Source: Phaeosaccion multiseriatum (Eukaryota > Ochrophyta, other classes). From it: 64,000 bases of DNA. Position 1 is the first letter of the stretch, and each line of letters opens with the position of its first letter. Position numbers and translations under genes: made by a program. Below the pieces are notes generated by a model. The model made no database searches. It was not told the DNA's origin and saw nothing but the letters and a program-made list of their open reading frames with translations. This document shows, piece by piece, positions 10,693-23,885 of this stretch. The stretch covers positions 1,302,001 to 1,366,000 of the forward strand of contig OZ218963.1 of assembly GCA_965112735.1 (NCBI GenBank), read 5' to 3'.

Positions 10693-13064
10693 TTAGAAAA
10701 TGAGATTCATCTGCGGGGCCTCGCTCTGAAAGTGCTTCGCTTTCCACTCGAGGAGAGCGTGGTAGTTGCGAGTCACGCCGCTTAGCAGATCCAGCCCTCC
10801 GCGATTGCTCACTCCGCTCGATCCAGCAGAAGCAGTGGTGGCGGTGGTGGGCTTTGCGCCCCCCCCATCTCCTCCTTGCTCCTCCTCCGTTGCGCGCTTC
10901 GCGGCGCCGCTCCACACCAATGGCGCCACCACTAGAGCCGCTTCAAAGTACCGTTCCGCGATCTCTATGGCCTCTGCCTGACCGTCCAACACGAAGCAAA
11001 CAGCAACATTGTTGAGTAGCGACGGACTGCGTGGCCATTGCTCCAGCCCCTGTTGATAGAGAGAGCACGCCACTTGCAGCTGCCCAAGGATGGCAGGGTA
11101 CTGCGAGGGGAGGGTTAATGAGGGGTGACAGCAGTACAACGGGGGGCACGTTAGGGGTCGTATGTGTCCCCACAGCAGCCAACGGAGGGCGGGGGTTAAC
11201 ATTAACGTGGTGGGGCAGGACGCGCTGTCCGTTTTTCGACCTGCAGCATCAACCAACAAGCTCAACTGCTCTGTTCTTCCAACATGGGAAAGGAAACACT
11301 GATGATGAGAGAGAGAGGACATTCGCACCCCTGGCCCAAACAAGGCAGTGCAGTCCTTCCGCCGCTCCACCATCCACGCACGCTGGTACACACCCGCTGT
11401 TGTGTTCCAGTCCTTGTTCATTCGCCACCCCACAACGACAACTCAAGTAGTACACCCGTCCTTACTTACTTTCGCTTGCGCCGCCACCGCTTTAGGAGAA
11501 GGCTCTAGCTCTGCGGACAGGCGCTGGGCCACGCTCAACGCCTCTCTTATGTCCTCCTGCGTGCTCGCACTCGTACCGTCCGGTCCCCCCCAGCGCATTC
11601 TCCTCTCCAAGAGGATGTCAGATGCTCGCCAGTCCTCCGGGTCCACTTGCAGGCAGCGCTGCAGCCAAGCCTCGTCGCTCTTCCAATGTCCCACTTGATG
11701 AAAAGTGTGACGAGCCAAGAGTGCCAACGCAGCGACGTAGGCACTGGCCGCTACCCAGCCAAAGGCGTAGCAGACTAGAGTACCGCTTTCCCTCCTCCTC
11801 CTCCTCCTCCCCCTCCCCCTCATATGCTCTTTGCCCTCCGCCGGCGGCTGCTGCTGACTGCTGCGCTGTCTCTGTGAGTTTTCTCTGTTTGTTGCACATC
11901 GGGCGAAACTAGTGGCCGCCACGCTGTCTCTGCTTTTCCGCTCTCGTTCCCTCCCGCCCAACCTGTCACCTCCCGTACTCCCTGCTGTTGATGTCGTATT
12001 TGGCGTGTCAGACGCACTCACGCGAGACGCAAAGAGGCACCGAAAAGCCCCTGCCAGCAGAGGCACGAAGGAAACAGAGGCAAGGTAGGTGTAGCGATCG
12101 CCTCCCAGTTGGACCCACCCGTGCTGCAGCAGCCCGCTTACGGGCAAGAAGAGCACGACGTAATGCAACCACGCCGCGCTCACGAGCATCAGAGCGGCCC
12201 GCCCCCCCAACTCCTCGCAACCCTCCCTGTCATCGTCGCCATTGTTGCCAACACTGTCGCTTTGCCGCAGGAGTACGGCTCTCTTGTTCTCGCTGCTGCC
12301 CTCTCCCCCGTCAGAGGTGCTCCTTTTACCCCCCCCCCCACGGCAAGTCTCCAAAGACCTTTGGCCGTACCAGTCCTGCTGCTGCATCACGAACCGCTGC
12401 TGCTGCCGCTGCCGCTGTCGCTCCACCGCACAGCCAACGAGCTCCCTCCCCACGACCACCACACTCACACCTGTCAAGAGCAGCACCAGTCCCACCCCTC
12501 CCATTCTGCCGTATGCCCCGTGCTGTAAGGCCGCCGCTATACAAGTGTCCGTGGTCTGCAGAGCGTAGTGGGCACGGAGACCGACGGGCCACGGCATGAG
12601 CGTGACGTACAGCCACACCGTCCGACACGCTTTAATGGCACGCTGCGGGCCCTCGAAGGGAGGCCAGGGGGGGAGGGAGGAGGGGGGAGACAGGGTGGGA
12701 GTCGGGGGTGCAAGTAATGCTCAATAGCGTCAGAGACCATTCTTTCTCGTCTCCTCCCTTTGGCCTGCGCGGGCAAGAGACTTGTTACTCGTGGAAGGAC
12801 ATACCTACCTGCGGCCATTGCAGCCGAATAATGTCCGTTTCAGCGTCGCTGGCGCCCAAATTAGCAGACACTGCCATGTACCCCATACCACACGTGACGA
12901 GCAGCGCCGGCAGCTTGCCGTTGAGGTAACGAAGGCACGCTTGCAGTGCCTCCCTGTGCCCTGGAGACGGCGATGGACAGGGAGGGGCGGAGGAGGGAGT
13001 AGTGCAGCCGCCTCTCGCCTTGGGCGCGTGAGACTTCGCTGTAGACTCGGCCAACCGCCGCCGC

Positions 13065-13103
<39 letters not shown>

Positions 13104-14660
13104 GGGAGTCGTGACCCCAGCCCTGTCTCTCCTGGGCCTCCTCGTAATATGTCAACGAGGGCAAAGGTAACCGGCCACGTCACTGCCGCGGTCTTGCTGG
13201 CGATGGCTGCCACCAGCAGCAAAAGAGAGCCAAGGGAGAGCATCAGTGGGATCATCGTTGATGCCCAACGCCTCCTCCACTTGTTCCCTCCATGCATGCG
13301 AGGCGTAACCACGACGGGTGCGTGCAAGTACATCCACAGGCTGGACAGGCTGAGCAAGAGGCTGAGCGTGTAGGGGAAGCAGGATGGCCAGGCCACCACC
13401 TCCACGTGTAGTGGATGTACGGCCCAGATCGTCGTGGCGAGAAGGCTCGGGAGCCACACGCTCCACAGGCCGTCGAAGGTGTCTCTCTCCTTCAGCGGCA
13501 GCGGCGTGGCGGCTGCTCGGCTCTCCTCCAGTACGGACCCCTCCTCTGACCCCTCCTCGCTACCCCTCGGTGCTCTCCTATCCCTCTCTTGGTCGAGACA
13601 CACGCCTACCTCTCCCTGCTGCTGCTGATCGCTCGCTTGAGATGTTCTGCGTCGACGAGCAAGCCCGTCAGTCCCGCCGTGTGTATAGAGCGTTGCCAGA
13701 GGGGCCATCTCCGCGTGGTTACTTCCTCCTCGTACGCCGCCGCTGACTCCACCACCCCCATCCCCGTCCACCTCCGTCTTCCTCTCCGAGCCAGGTCCCT
13801 GGACATATGTGTATGCCTGTCTGTTCCTGTCCCGGGAAGCTCTGCTCTCCCTCCCACCGTACAGTGACAGGATTGCACAACAAATCCCGAAGAGCAACAT
13901 GCTATTGAAAGAGTGCAGGACCAAGGAAGCCAATCGAAAAGTGACCGAGTGTCGATCTTGCAACAGCCTCTGCTGGTGGTGCTGCTCCTTCGCTGCTTCT
14001 GGGGTATAACAGCCTTGCTGCTGCTCGCCCCCCTCCCCGCTCCACAAAGCCTGCAGTGGAAAGTCTCCCCATTTCACAACAAGAGCTTTGGCGGCCCACG
14101 CGACCGGCTCGTACACGTACACCAGGGCATACGATGGATACATCGCCAGCCAAGGATCCCTTCCAGAAAAGGATAAAAGGGGAAGGGAGGGGAGGGCAGG
14201 TAAGAGAGGTAAGGGAGAGGAATAGAAGAGGGCAAGATGGCATTTTGAAAGACAGAGAAGAAGCCCAAAAAGAAGAAGACAGGACGTCCCCTCATGTTTG
14301 TTGTTTTACCGAAGAAGCTCCTCTGCGGCATCTGAGAAGAAGTTCATTTCATCGTCTAGAAGAGGGAGAAACTGCCAGTCCGAACAACCCTCGCTGTGGG
14401 AATTAATGGCACAAGAAAGAGGGAGAAGACGGGTTGAGAGAGGAAGGATGGAAGGAATGATGCTCAGAGGATGCAGTTAGAGAGAGACGGGTGGTGGGGA
14501 GAGAGGGTTTGTTCACAGGCGCCGTTAAGTCAACCAACCTGAAGAGCAGCAGATGCCGAGACAGAGGCCAATACGCACATATTACGCAGCCTACGATTAC
14601 AGTGGCCGCTACGACTCCACGCAGAAGGAGAGGCACTCGGAGGCGAGGCCAGGTGTTCAT
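10693..14660 (-). CDS. TMTC-like ER O-mannosyltransferase with TPR tail
   Basis: Multi-pass ER membrane glycosyltransferase of the TMTC/DUF1736 type, which transfers mannose from dolichol phosphate to proteins in animals. Six exons, 14660-14539, 14393-14310, 14159-12809, 12642-11470, 11412-11329 and 11100-10693, give 1073 aa. TM1 lies at about residues 12-33. The first luminal loop contains FLPLLDDEMNFF, with the acidic pair typical of GT-C enzymes. Residues about 316-330 carry HPLHVEVVAWPS, the family's HPxHxExVA motif. WLYVTLMPWPVGLRAHYAL at the start of exon 4 is the DUF1736 signature, and GGDRYTYLASVSF at about 705 is the conserved (D/E)RYxYLPS-like motif. The C terminus (about 940-1050) looks like degenerate TPR helices (SLYQQGLEQWPRSPSLLNNVAV). 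The loops are unusually long, low complexity and charged. The acceptor of exon 5 is the least certain junction. The algal substrate is unknown. Confidence 0.85.
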
Positions 14661-15759
14661 CTAAGGCCTTTTAAGTCAGAAAGGTGCGGTGGGGCGGATT
14701 CTTATTTTATTGACTTATGGAGCATTCTTCCTGACATATGAAATAATGATATGAAATAAATTACAATTATATTATATTATATTATATTATATATACAAGA
14801 CAACAAAATTCAACTGTTCACTAGCGTATGATACGCGGCGTCAAAGTTGGTCGCCTCGTTTCTGACGCCACAGCGGCAGCCAAGGCCGAGGCTTACAGTG
14901 AGAAATAGAGGAGTCCCAGCTAGACAGGAAATGCTATGCTCATACAGCCGCCGGCAAAAAATATAATACCATTTATTGATTAGTATTTTTAGTGACTAGG
15001 GAAGAAAGAAGAAAAGAGAATGTCCTTGGTCCTTCCTACTTTATTTTTAGTGATTTTAGAACGTCGCCTTTCCTTGGGGGGGAAATGCTTACTAAGGTAA
15101 GATACAGATGGTGGGCGGAAGGCACGCAGCGATGTCAAACAGCATAGCCCAACCTTGCGAGTGTTAAGCACGCCATCACGCTTTCTATCTCCTCCTGCTG
15201 CTGGTGATGCTGGGAGGGATCCTGCTACACCCCGCGGCTCCATCTCCTGCGCTGAAGCCTCGTTCAGGCCGTCCTGAGGCAGTCCCAAAGACCCTCACCA
15301 TATATTATCACCACACCATATCAGCGAAGGTCCTGAGCAAACCACATCAACACACTGCTGCAGCTCTGCAGCTCCGTCTCCGGCACAAGGGTCATCCCGT
15401 GCGGCGAGTCGCGCGTGTGGTGCCATCGGCTGTCCCCCTTTGAAGGCGAGGGCACAAAGGTTGCACGGAGAGAGGACTACGGGTAGCAACCGGCCCATAG
15501 GACAATACCTGCAAGGTACCTACCGGCAAAAGGTAAGCATGCACAGGGGCATCCGACATCTCTGACGGATGACGACGCGGAGCCTTTGCTTCCCTTGCCT
15601 CTGTTCTGATGACTGCCGAGGGAGGGGCCCAGCATGGTGTGGTAACACGAGACGTGTGAGGCGCGCAACCGTAATAAAACGGCATAGCATAGCAGAGCCC
15701 CTTCTCATGCTCACATCCTCGCCCGCTTGCCCGCTTGCCCTTGTTTCCCCTCCTCATGC
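14661..15759. other. Intergenic, no gene seen
   Basis: An AT-rich patch at about 14735-14815 contains ATTAT repeats and is unlike the GC-rich surroundings. The rest has short open frames on both strands without recognisable domains or convincing splice partners. About 15700-15790 contains a short duplication of CTCATGCTCAC..TCGCCCGCTTGCC that overlaps the end of the SWC4 gene. Confidence 0.5.
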
Positions 15760-16335
15760 TCACTTCCTCGCCCGCTTGCCCTTGTTTCCCCCGCCCGATC
15801 CGCCCGCCGCCTTGCGCTTCCCCTTGCCTTTGTTGCTGCCTCCAACCCCGTCCCCCCCCCTCCGATCGCCCTTCCCTCTGTCACCCTTGCTGCCGTGCCT
15901 CCCGCTCCCCCCCAAGTGGTCTCCCGCTCCCATCCCCGCCATCATCGCGCCACCTCCCATCCCGTCCCCGAGGCCGTGTTGGCTCCCCATCAGCCCGGTG
16001 GCACCACCCCCGCCTAGCAGAGATGATCCAGCAGCACCTGACAGAATCTGGTCTCGCTTCTGCTGGAGCATGGCCTGCTCACGTGGGGTAGGGTAAGACA
16101 AGAGAAGAGAAATGAGTGGCATTGAAGGGGGGGTGCGGTAGGACGGGAAGTGAGGAGCGAACGAGTTTGGGGTCATGAAGGCAAGGGAGGAGAAGGAGAA
16201 AGAAGGGGGAAGGGAAAGGGGGACGGACGGACGGACGGACGGACGGAAGGCAAGGAGGATTCCTTCTCCCGTGCAACTTGTTCTTGAGAGAGGGGCGCCC
16301 CGACGAATAATAAAGCAAACAGGAAGAAAGGAGCG

Positions 16336-16383
<48 letters not shown>

Positions 16384-19294
16384 ACACACACGCACGCACG
16401 CACGCACAAACACTCCACCGCACCACTCTTGCACTCGCCAACGGCCAAGGGCCTGTCTGTGTGTGCCTCACATGGCGACATTGCTCAACTCACACACCCA
16501 CGCACGCCCTCACCCACCCCCTCCTCCACCTTGTCCAAATATTCGCCTTTGCCTGGTCTCTTGCTCACCCTCCCACCAAAGTCCACGTCCCCTCAATCCT
16601 ACCAGTAGACATCTGACATGTATCTCTATGCCGTGCAGGCTCTCTCTCTTGCCTACGATGAACCGCCCCTCAACTCACTCACTCACTCACTCACTCACCA
16701 GATCATTCTCCTTCTTCTGCGCAATCTTCTGCAGGCTGAAGAGGGTGAGCGTGTCTCTCCGGAGCTCATCGGACATGTCCATAACGGCTTTGCTGCCCAC
16801 CATGCGCTCGGGGACACCCAGCTCCGCCATCATGAGATTCGCCTAGTGCAGGGTAGTTTGGTGATAGAGCAGCAGCAGCACAGCAGCAGCAGGAGGAGGA
16901 GGAGGAAAAGAGTTGGTTGATGCAGCCCCCGCGGTAAGGGGGAGTTCGAAACCAGCGCACAAGAAGAGGGCATGAGAGAGAGACACACAGAGGCAGAGAC
17001 AAGGGAACATGAGAGAGAGGCGAAGGTGTGAAGCAGCAGGGGGGAATTCGTCCGGAAGAAGGACAGTAGGGTGAACATACAGAAATGCTTCGAGTGTGAC
17101 AGGAAGAACAGCAGGGTGAACACACAGAAAAGCTTTGCGTGTGAAAGGACGAACAGCGGCTTCTTCTTCTTCGGACAGAGGCTGAGGACTGCCCACCCCT
17201 GAGCCCCAAACTCTCCTCAATGAAACCCTGGGGGACCTTCGAGGGCTCCGTGCATAGCCCCCGACTCCAACTCTGCCCTCGAGTTCAGCCAGACCTGAAC
17301 CAAAAACTCGACTCGATTCGCAATATGTCGACCCTGTATATCGTGTACATATATATACATATAATTTGTCGTCCATCCGTACCTTCTTCAGCAGGTTCTT
17401 GCCCAGCTGCTCCTTGGGCGTCTGCGAGGCCTTCGTAAGACGGTTGCTCTGTAGGTACGGCTGGCCTGGACGTGGGGTGCGATTCTCACTACCACCCCCT
17501 CCTCCGCCAGACCCATCCCCTCCAGGGGCCACAGCTCCTGTCCCGCCTGCCTCCACTCCCCCTGCTCCTACCCCTGCCCCCCCTCCTCGCCGTGCGTCCT
17601 GCAACGCAGTGACTTCATCCCCGATCTTCGTGACGTCCTTTCGTTGCCTCAGCTTCTTGATTTGGGCCTCTACCTGCTTCAGCTCCGCTCTGCCCTCGCC
17701 ATCGTTGTTGTTACAGCAGCCGGGGAGAAATCAAGTCAAGACGGATCGTCAGGTTGTATACACACATACACACACACATACACACACACACACACACCAC
17801 CACCACTTGGGGGCGAGGGGGGGTGGGCACCCAAGCACGGCCGGGCACAGCACGCACCTAAGATTCGTCTCCTCTTGCTGATTGGCAGAGGACTTGCGGA
17901 AAAGTAGCTCCAGTTGCTGTCTGCGCTGCTGCTCGTACTCCACATCGAACACGTCCAGCCCTGCGAGAGAGACAGGATCAGTTTCAGTTTGCCCACGCAT
18001 CATAAGAGGTAACGAGAAAGAAGCAGCGGCAGCGGCAGCAGCCAGGGAGGGCGACAGTATTAAAAAGCGTGTGCACTACTGCACTACTTGTAGGCCAAAC
18101 CGAACCATAGAGGTCGATATAGAGGTCGATATAGAGTGCTTACCTGCGGTTCCCCTGTAGGTGTTGTATCCCTCCGCTGCGGCTCTCCCCTTCATGAGCC
18201 TGCTCGCCACGGAATAAAAGCGATGCTGGAGCTGCTCCACAGAGCGAGAGCCAGGCGTCCAGCTGTAACGATCGAACACCACCGGCCAGCGGAGGTCGTA
18301 ACGGTGACACAAGTCGACGAGGTGGTCGGTCTCTAGTTTCGACCACAGCGGGTCCTGACACCGGAGAGGAATGGATGAGCAAGCCAAGAGAAGGGGGGGG
18401 GGGCTATTGGGTTGGTGTGGAAGGTTGTGAAGGCGGCGGGGGGGGGAGGGGGGCATGTTTGGAGCGATGTTTGGAGCGATGTTTGAAGGTGGGGGAAGGA
18501 GCCCAACGCCTGCCTGGGCTCTTTCTTACCTGCAGGAATCTGTCGTACTCCTCTTGCGTATACTTGACGGGATCAACGGCAATATTGTACCGTGCGTAGG
18601 GATAGTCAGGATACTCCATGCTGCTCTTGACCCAGTGATACAGCTTGACGCCGTCCTTACGAGCCGAGTTACTGAAGGGTGCCCACTCCCTGTTTCAAAA
18701 GCAAAGAGGTACGACGTTGAGAGGGCTGGACATGCAAGATCGACAAAATTGTGTGAGGGGAGCGCATGTCACTTACCATTTGGTCGATCCGTTCAAGGAT
18801 CGCTTGTCCTTGAACACAGAGGGTTTCTTGGAAGGAACCTGTGTGTGTCCCAAGGGAGAGGGGAGGTCACGTGACGAACGAGGGATGGGGACAGGCTCGA
18901 AATAGCACTTACACAACCCCTAAATTGATTTAGCCCCCGGCAGCGGCGAGCCAGCTCTCAACCGTTCTTTCCTCTTGCGTTGGGACACACAACCGGTCCA
19001 ATTCTCAAAACATCACCCCCCTCCTCCCTCTCTCCCTCTGGTGCTACTTACAATGGGCGGCATGCCTTCCGTTCCGAGCAATGCAAAGACCTCCCTACTC
19101 ATGCCTGCGGGCGGCTTCGTTTTGGAGCCGACACTGCCCTTCGTAGCGACGCCGGCACCCTCCCCAGCAGCAGCACCGCCGCCATTGCCGCTGCCCCCTG
19201 CGGTCAGCCCAAGACCCAGCGCCTTGACGGCCGCAGCCTCCTCGTTACTGCCCGCGGGCTTCCCCAGCCCGAGGATGTCTGCGACATCGCCCAT
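15760..19294 (-). CDS. SWC4: SWC4/DMAP1-type subunit of SWR1 and NuA4
   Basis: Nuclear chromatin factor shared by the SWR1 (H2A.Z exchange) and NuA4 (histone acetyltransferase) complexes. Eight exons, 19294-19052, 18838-18777, 18689-18530, 18354-18144, 17960-17858, 17689-17383, 16842-16699 and 16074-15760, join in phase to 514 aa. The start MGDVADILGLGKP and the motif PPAGMSREVFALLG (about 62-75) match the SWC4/DMAP1 N terminus. Exon 3 has FSNSARKDGVKLYHWVK, and WSKLETDHLVDLCHRYDLRW opens the SANT/Myb-like domain (about 157-225), ending in HRFYSVASRL. A coiled coil with AELKQVEAQIKKLRQRKD follows. Exon 7 (GVPERMVGSKAVMDMSDELR) matches the DMAP1 C-terminal region. The tail (410-514) is Gly-, Met- and Lys-rich. 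The gene is divergent from CDC50, 411 bp away. Confidence 0.92.
16341..16400. repeat. (CA)n in SWC4 intron
   Basis: Dinucleotide CA/TA/GCAC tract in the intron between exons 16842-16699 and 16074-15760. Similar CA tracts sit at 17758-17800 in the same gene. Confidence 0.9.
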
Positions 19295-19705
19295 CACGTG
19301 ATAGGTGGCCCTCCAAAAAAAAAAATTAGATCAGAGTGGGGATTTCCCCATCTGGTGCCATCCTTCCAGGCGTTCCTTCGCCCTTCTCTCCCTTCTCCAC
19401 TCCAGTAACCTGCGCGTCCTGCAGAAACGTGTCTCTCCTCCTGAGACAGACTACTTGTTGTGCTGCGGCTCTTCCCGTCCGTGCGGTTACCGTATGTGTC
19501 AAAGGTGGCTCAGAGAGCAGCGACGAGAGTGAACAGTGAGGAGGAGGAGGCCGACCAGGACGTTCCCACTCAACACACGGCCTCATCAAGCTCAGTCTTC
19601 GCGGTCAAACTCGCCCCTCTTCGTCATACTCCCGCTAGAACCCAGCAGCCACGAGTGCACCCCGCTATTGAAGACGAGCAGCCGCAACAACCCCCCCCGG
19701 CCAGT
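19295..19705. promoter_or_regulatory. Shared intergenic region of SWC4 and CDC50
   Basis: A divergent gap of 411 bp between ATG 19294 (minus) and ATG 19706 (plus). It must contain both promoters and 5' leaders. I see no TATA box or clear factor site. The CDC50 frame stays open upstream to about 19460 without an ATG, so part of the region may be coding if a 5' exon exists. Confidence 0.5.
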
Positions 19706-22053
19706 ATGGGACAGGCAGGCTCAGCACCAGCAGCAGCAGAAGGCAATGCAGCTGCCAACGAGCTTGATGAGTCTGACGAAGTCGAGGTGCTTATTCAGGA
19801 GGGACCCATGAATAGGCCGGATGCCGGCCCTGTACATCAGCAGGTGTGTGTATGTCGACCCTTCTTCGGGCTTTGTGAGAGGGAGGGCTGTTGGATAGTA
19901 GGTAAAATGACGGGGCCGGTGTTGACTTCAACAAACGGGCCCATTTCGCTGGCAGCGGCATTGACACTGTGCGTTAAGCAATGGTATTTCAGCAAGCCTT
20001 GTCTAACGGGCTTCGCCTTCCTCTCTTTTATTGAAGTTTCCATTCTCACATCGGAAATCGCAAAGTCAAGTCTTTAATTGAGTTTGTGGTGTCTTCTTCC
20101 TCCCGCTCTCTTCTCCGTCCATCCATCCCGCATTCTCTCTCCTCCATACTTGCATTGCCTCGTTCCCCTCTCACGATTCTCCCCTCCAATTTGCGCTTCT
20201 CCTTGTCCCCGGATCTGCTCCCTCTCTCGTGCTGCTGCTCTCCCACCCACACCACACCGACGACAGAAACTGAAAAGCTGGGACCCGCTTCTGACGGGCA
20301 AGAAGCTGGTGGTCATCTACTCGTTAATAACGTGCTTCTTCATCCCGTTCGGAGCAGTGCTTCTCCGGGACGATGACACCACGTACGACCACTCGTTCCA
20401 GTACGACGGAGATGGAGCTGAGTCTGACGACTGCAAAATCACGACTTACAACGAGGGAAGGACGTGCACCATCGACTTTGTGATGGATAAGGACGTGGAC
20501 GGGCCCGTGTACGTGTACTATGAAATAGACGACTTCTACCAAAATCACGAACGGTGAGCGCCAGCCGTGGGAGCCACCTTCCGACTCTCCTAAGAGTGAC
20601 TGGCTAGCCTTGGCCGCACTGGCAACAGTACTCTGACAGTACCTTATGTGCTCGAGACGTGGCGGGGCGGCCCTGATTATCGATTGAAACTCGAATTGAT
20701 TGGGGGGGGGGCACGGTACTGCAGACCAACAAGCTCCAAAGGCGTACGATGGCTTCCATGGTTTGACATGTTTCTTGCGCTGCATTTTGTGCACCCCTCT
20801 CCTCTGTCGTGTCAGAACTTCCGAGCTGGGTGAGCGCACCCACTCCTGCAGGCCTCGCCCCTCACCCCCCACCCCCCCCCCCTGTCCACCCTCCTCGCGT
20901 CACCCCTCGCTCCCCGCCCCTCTGGCCAGATACGTGAGCTGCTACAGCCAAGACCAACTGCAGGGCGAAACAGACGGAGACACGAGCGACTGCGCACCAC
21001 TCACCTACAATGGCAGTCTGTTGCTCAATCCCTGCGGTCTGACGGCCAACACATACTTCAACGACGTCATCGGCTTACTGGACACCACCACGTCCGGTGG
21101 AGAGACCCTGACCATGGAGGAGACAGGCATCACATGGGAAGAGGATCTCGATCGCTTCAGCCAACCGGACGGCTTCACCTATGCCGAGTGCGAGCTACCA
21201 GGTTGGTGATGCCCCTTGATGCTCTTCTTCGCCTCCCTCTCTTTTGGAAGGGCACAACAAAAGAAAGAGATGAGGGGCTTTTTGTTTTGTTTGTTTGGGT
21301 TTTGTCAACCGTCCTGGCAGCAGCAGCAGTGTCCAAAGCTGAAGATTCCCCCCCCCCTCCCCTCCGTCCCCATTCTGTCCTGTTGTGTTACCACCCGACT
21401 TGCATGCAATTGCAATGAATTTTCGCGGTAATTAACTACAGGGGACTGTGCCGCTTGCCTGGGCAGCTCGTATGCCGACGCCTGTTCCTTCGTGACGGAG
21501 GGAGGTGTACGATATGCCTACTTTTACCCCGACGAAGACACTACTCAGTACCTGTACGAGACTTTTCCCCAGATCAGTCCGCTCAAGGGAGTCACCGACG
21601 AGCACTTCATTGTGTGGATGAGAGCCGCGGGGCTGCCGAGGTTCAGAAAGCTTTACGGCATGTGAGTGAGTGAGGAGTGGGTGAGGACACAGCGGGAGGG
21701 AAGTCGCCGAATGCCGCTCCCTGGCCGCCAGTCCCTCCCCCCGACCTTCACTCTTCATCTGACCCCTCCCCTCCCCTCCCCTCCTCTCCTCTCCTATTCG
21801 TAGCATCAAGGATGATATCCCGGAAGGCACGACGGTGAGCTTTGAAGTAACGGCCAACTTCCTTGTGGCGGACTTTGAAGGCAAGAAGAAGATCGCGCTG
21901 TCCAACACATACCTGCACGGACCCAAAAACCCGTACCTTGGGCGCTCGTTCCTCGCCACGGGCTCTCTCTCTCTCCTGCTCGCCGCCATTGTGCTCGTCA
22001 AGACGGCGGCATTCAAGAGGGAGGAGGGAAATATCGCCTACCTCATTGGATAA
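19706..22053 (+). CDS. CDC50: CDC50/LEM3 family flippase subunit
   Basis: Non-catalytic beta subunit of P4-ATPase phospholipid flippases, needed for their exit from the ER and for activity. Five exons, 19706-19843, 20267-20553, 20930-21201, 21442-21661 and 21804-22053, give 388 aa. HQQKLKSWDPLLTGKK at the exon 1/2 junction matches the family's FKQQ-L-W-P-LT pattern. TM1 is at about 60-80 (VVIYSLITCFFIPFGAVLL). The extracytosolic domain has the family motifs YEIDDFYQNHERYV and GLTANTYFND (the N-x-F-ND box), plus paired cysteines. TM2 is at about 355-377, followed by a short basic tail. The N terminus is acidic and Gln/Ala-rich. ATG 19706 is the first in frame but the frame is open upstream. 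The partner P4-ATPase is not in this window. Confidence 0.9.
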
Positions 22054-22444
22054 TAACGTACCCCCTCCCTTTTTTATATACATCCCTCTATATTATATTT
22101 CCGAGCATCGCTCGTATTAATATTTACTGACTGACTGTTAGGGAAAGGAGGGGAGGAGGCCGCCTCTCCGGCCTTCCCGTAGAGAGCGAGTGGTGGCTCT
22201 TAGCAGCTCCACGCAAACGCCTCTGCCTCCTTACCACCGCTCTTGCTTCCAGCGACACTACACAGCCCAGCCCTCCCCCTTGCTACAGCTTCGAGCACCA
22301 CACGACACCGCACAAGTGGTGGTCGCTGCCACTTGTTGAAAGGTGCGTCAAGGCGAACCTAAAAGGGTGCTGTTGCTCCTGCTGCCCACAAGAAGGGGAC
22401 TAAGAAGAAGCGTGAGCGACAGCGCTGTTGTTGGTGCTTTCGCT
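22054..22444. other. Convergent intergenic gap
   Basis: Lies between the 3' ends of CDC50 and F-box gene B. It is AT-rich just after the CDC50 stop (22065-22130), as expected for a 3' UTR, then unique sequence. Nothing else is recognisable. Confidence 0.5.
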
Positions 22445-23832
22445 TCACTCGACCCCCGCCTGGCCGTCCCCGGTGGGAGCGGGGGGCACGCTGTCTGAGT
22501 CCACGCTCCACTTCAGGAAAACGGTGTTGTCCTCGGTGGTGCGGACCATGAGGTAGACAGGCTGCGTGGGGAGCTCCACGCCCATGGCGCGGAGGCTGAG
22601 CGTCGCGGCTTGCACTACGCAGGTGGTGAAGAAGGAGGTGTCGTAGTAGCCTTTGGGCGACAAGAACACGAAGGACTGGACCTGCGGGGTGAGAGGGGGG
22701 GGGGTGACAGCGATGTCGAGTTCGGACCGACGGGAAGAGATGTGTGTGAGGAGCCCTGAGAGAAGCCCTGACTGCAGCGAGTTTTGCCTCCCCAGACAGT
22801 ATCAGCCACAGGCCCCCCTTTCCCGCTTTGCAGGACAGCGCCCATTGCAGGACGAGAGATGGAAACGAGAGCTCTGGGTGCGTACCGAGACAAAGTCGCC
22901 AGGGTCTTGCCCCGTCGTTGCGGGCCCGATCAAGCACACAATCTTGACATGTGGCCCATTGAATGCCATCCTCGCCATGTCCGTTGGAATGGCATCGCGC
23001 AAGGCGGGCTCCTCCGTCACGGCGGGAACTATCGCAGCGGCTGCGAGCAACAGAGAACCTGGCGCCGCCACCGAAGCTTCTCCGAGGGACGCGGCCGAAG
23101 CGTCTTCCGCATTGGCCGGGGGAAGGCCACTTGCCGCTGCGCCTTCGGCCTCTTCTGCTGCCGGAACCTTTAGCATGAGGTTGGCTCTCTCGCTGCTAAG
23201 GACCAGTCGCGCTGTTGGGGGAAGGGGCGGGTGACGGCAGCGGATCGGGGCTCTCGTGTGAGGCACAGAGCGGTGCCAGTGGCGCTGCGAATGAAGGAGT
23301 TTATCGGGGACCGTTGCTCGGCTCACCATTTTCACTGTAGTACTCGCTCAGCGTGCCAGCGGGGACTCCACAGCGAGACCTTATGAACAGCTCAGTCCTC
23401 CACGAGCTTCTCCAAGTCAAAGGCTCTGCCTCGGGAAGTTCTCCGAAACTGTTCACCCACAAGTGTTTCCAGAGCAGGTGGTTGGGGTCGCTCAACCACG
23501 CCTGCACGATCAACGGGGGCGGAGGCAGGCAAACACCGAAGAGCGGTGAGATGTAGCGAAGGCACCAGCAAGGAGTGGGAGGAAGGCAGAGAAGAGAGAG
23601 AGGGAAAAGGAGAAGAGGGGAGGTGGGGAAGAGGATAGCTCTTTCTTTATTTCACCCTTCCCTCACCTTGCACGTCTGGTTCACTGCCCAGAGGCTGTCC
23701 ATGTCCAAGAAGGATACGACTTGTCCCCACAATTCCCCGGGCACATCGCCCCAGCAGGGTTTCGCGTCCGAAGAGGGCTGCTTTTGGTTGCTGCGGCAGC
23801 TCGTCCGCTGTTTTCTGCGGCTGGGGTCTCTC

Positions 23833-23885
<53 letters not shown>

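Noticed and set aside
14989-15763. Possible minus-strand gene with several 60-120 residue frames
   Set aside because: No domain, no consistent splice chain, and the SWC4 stop at 15760 is well supported.
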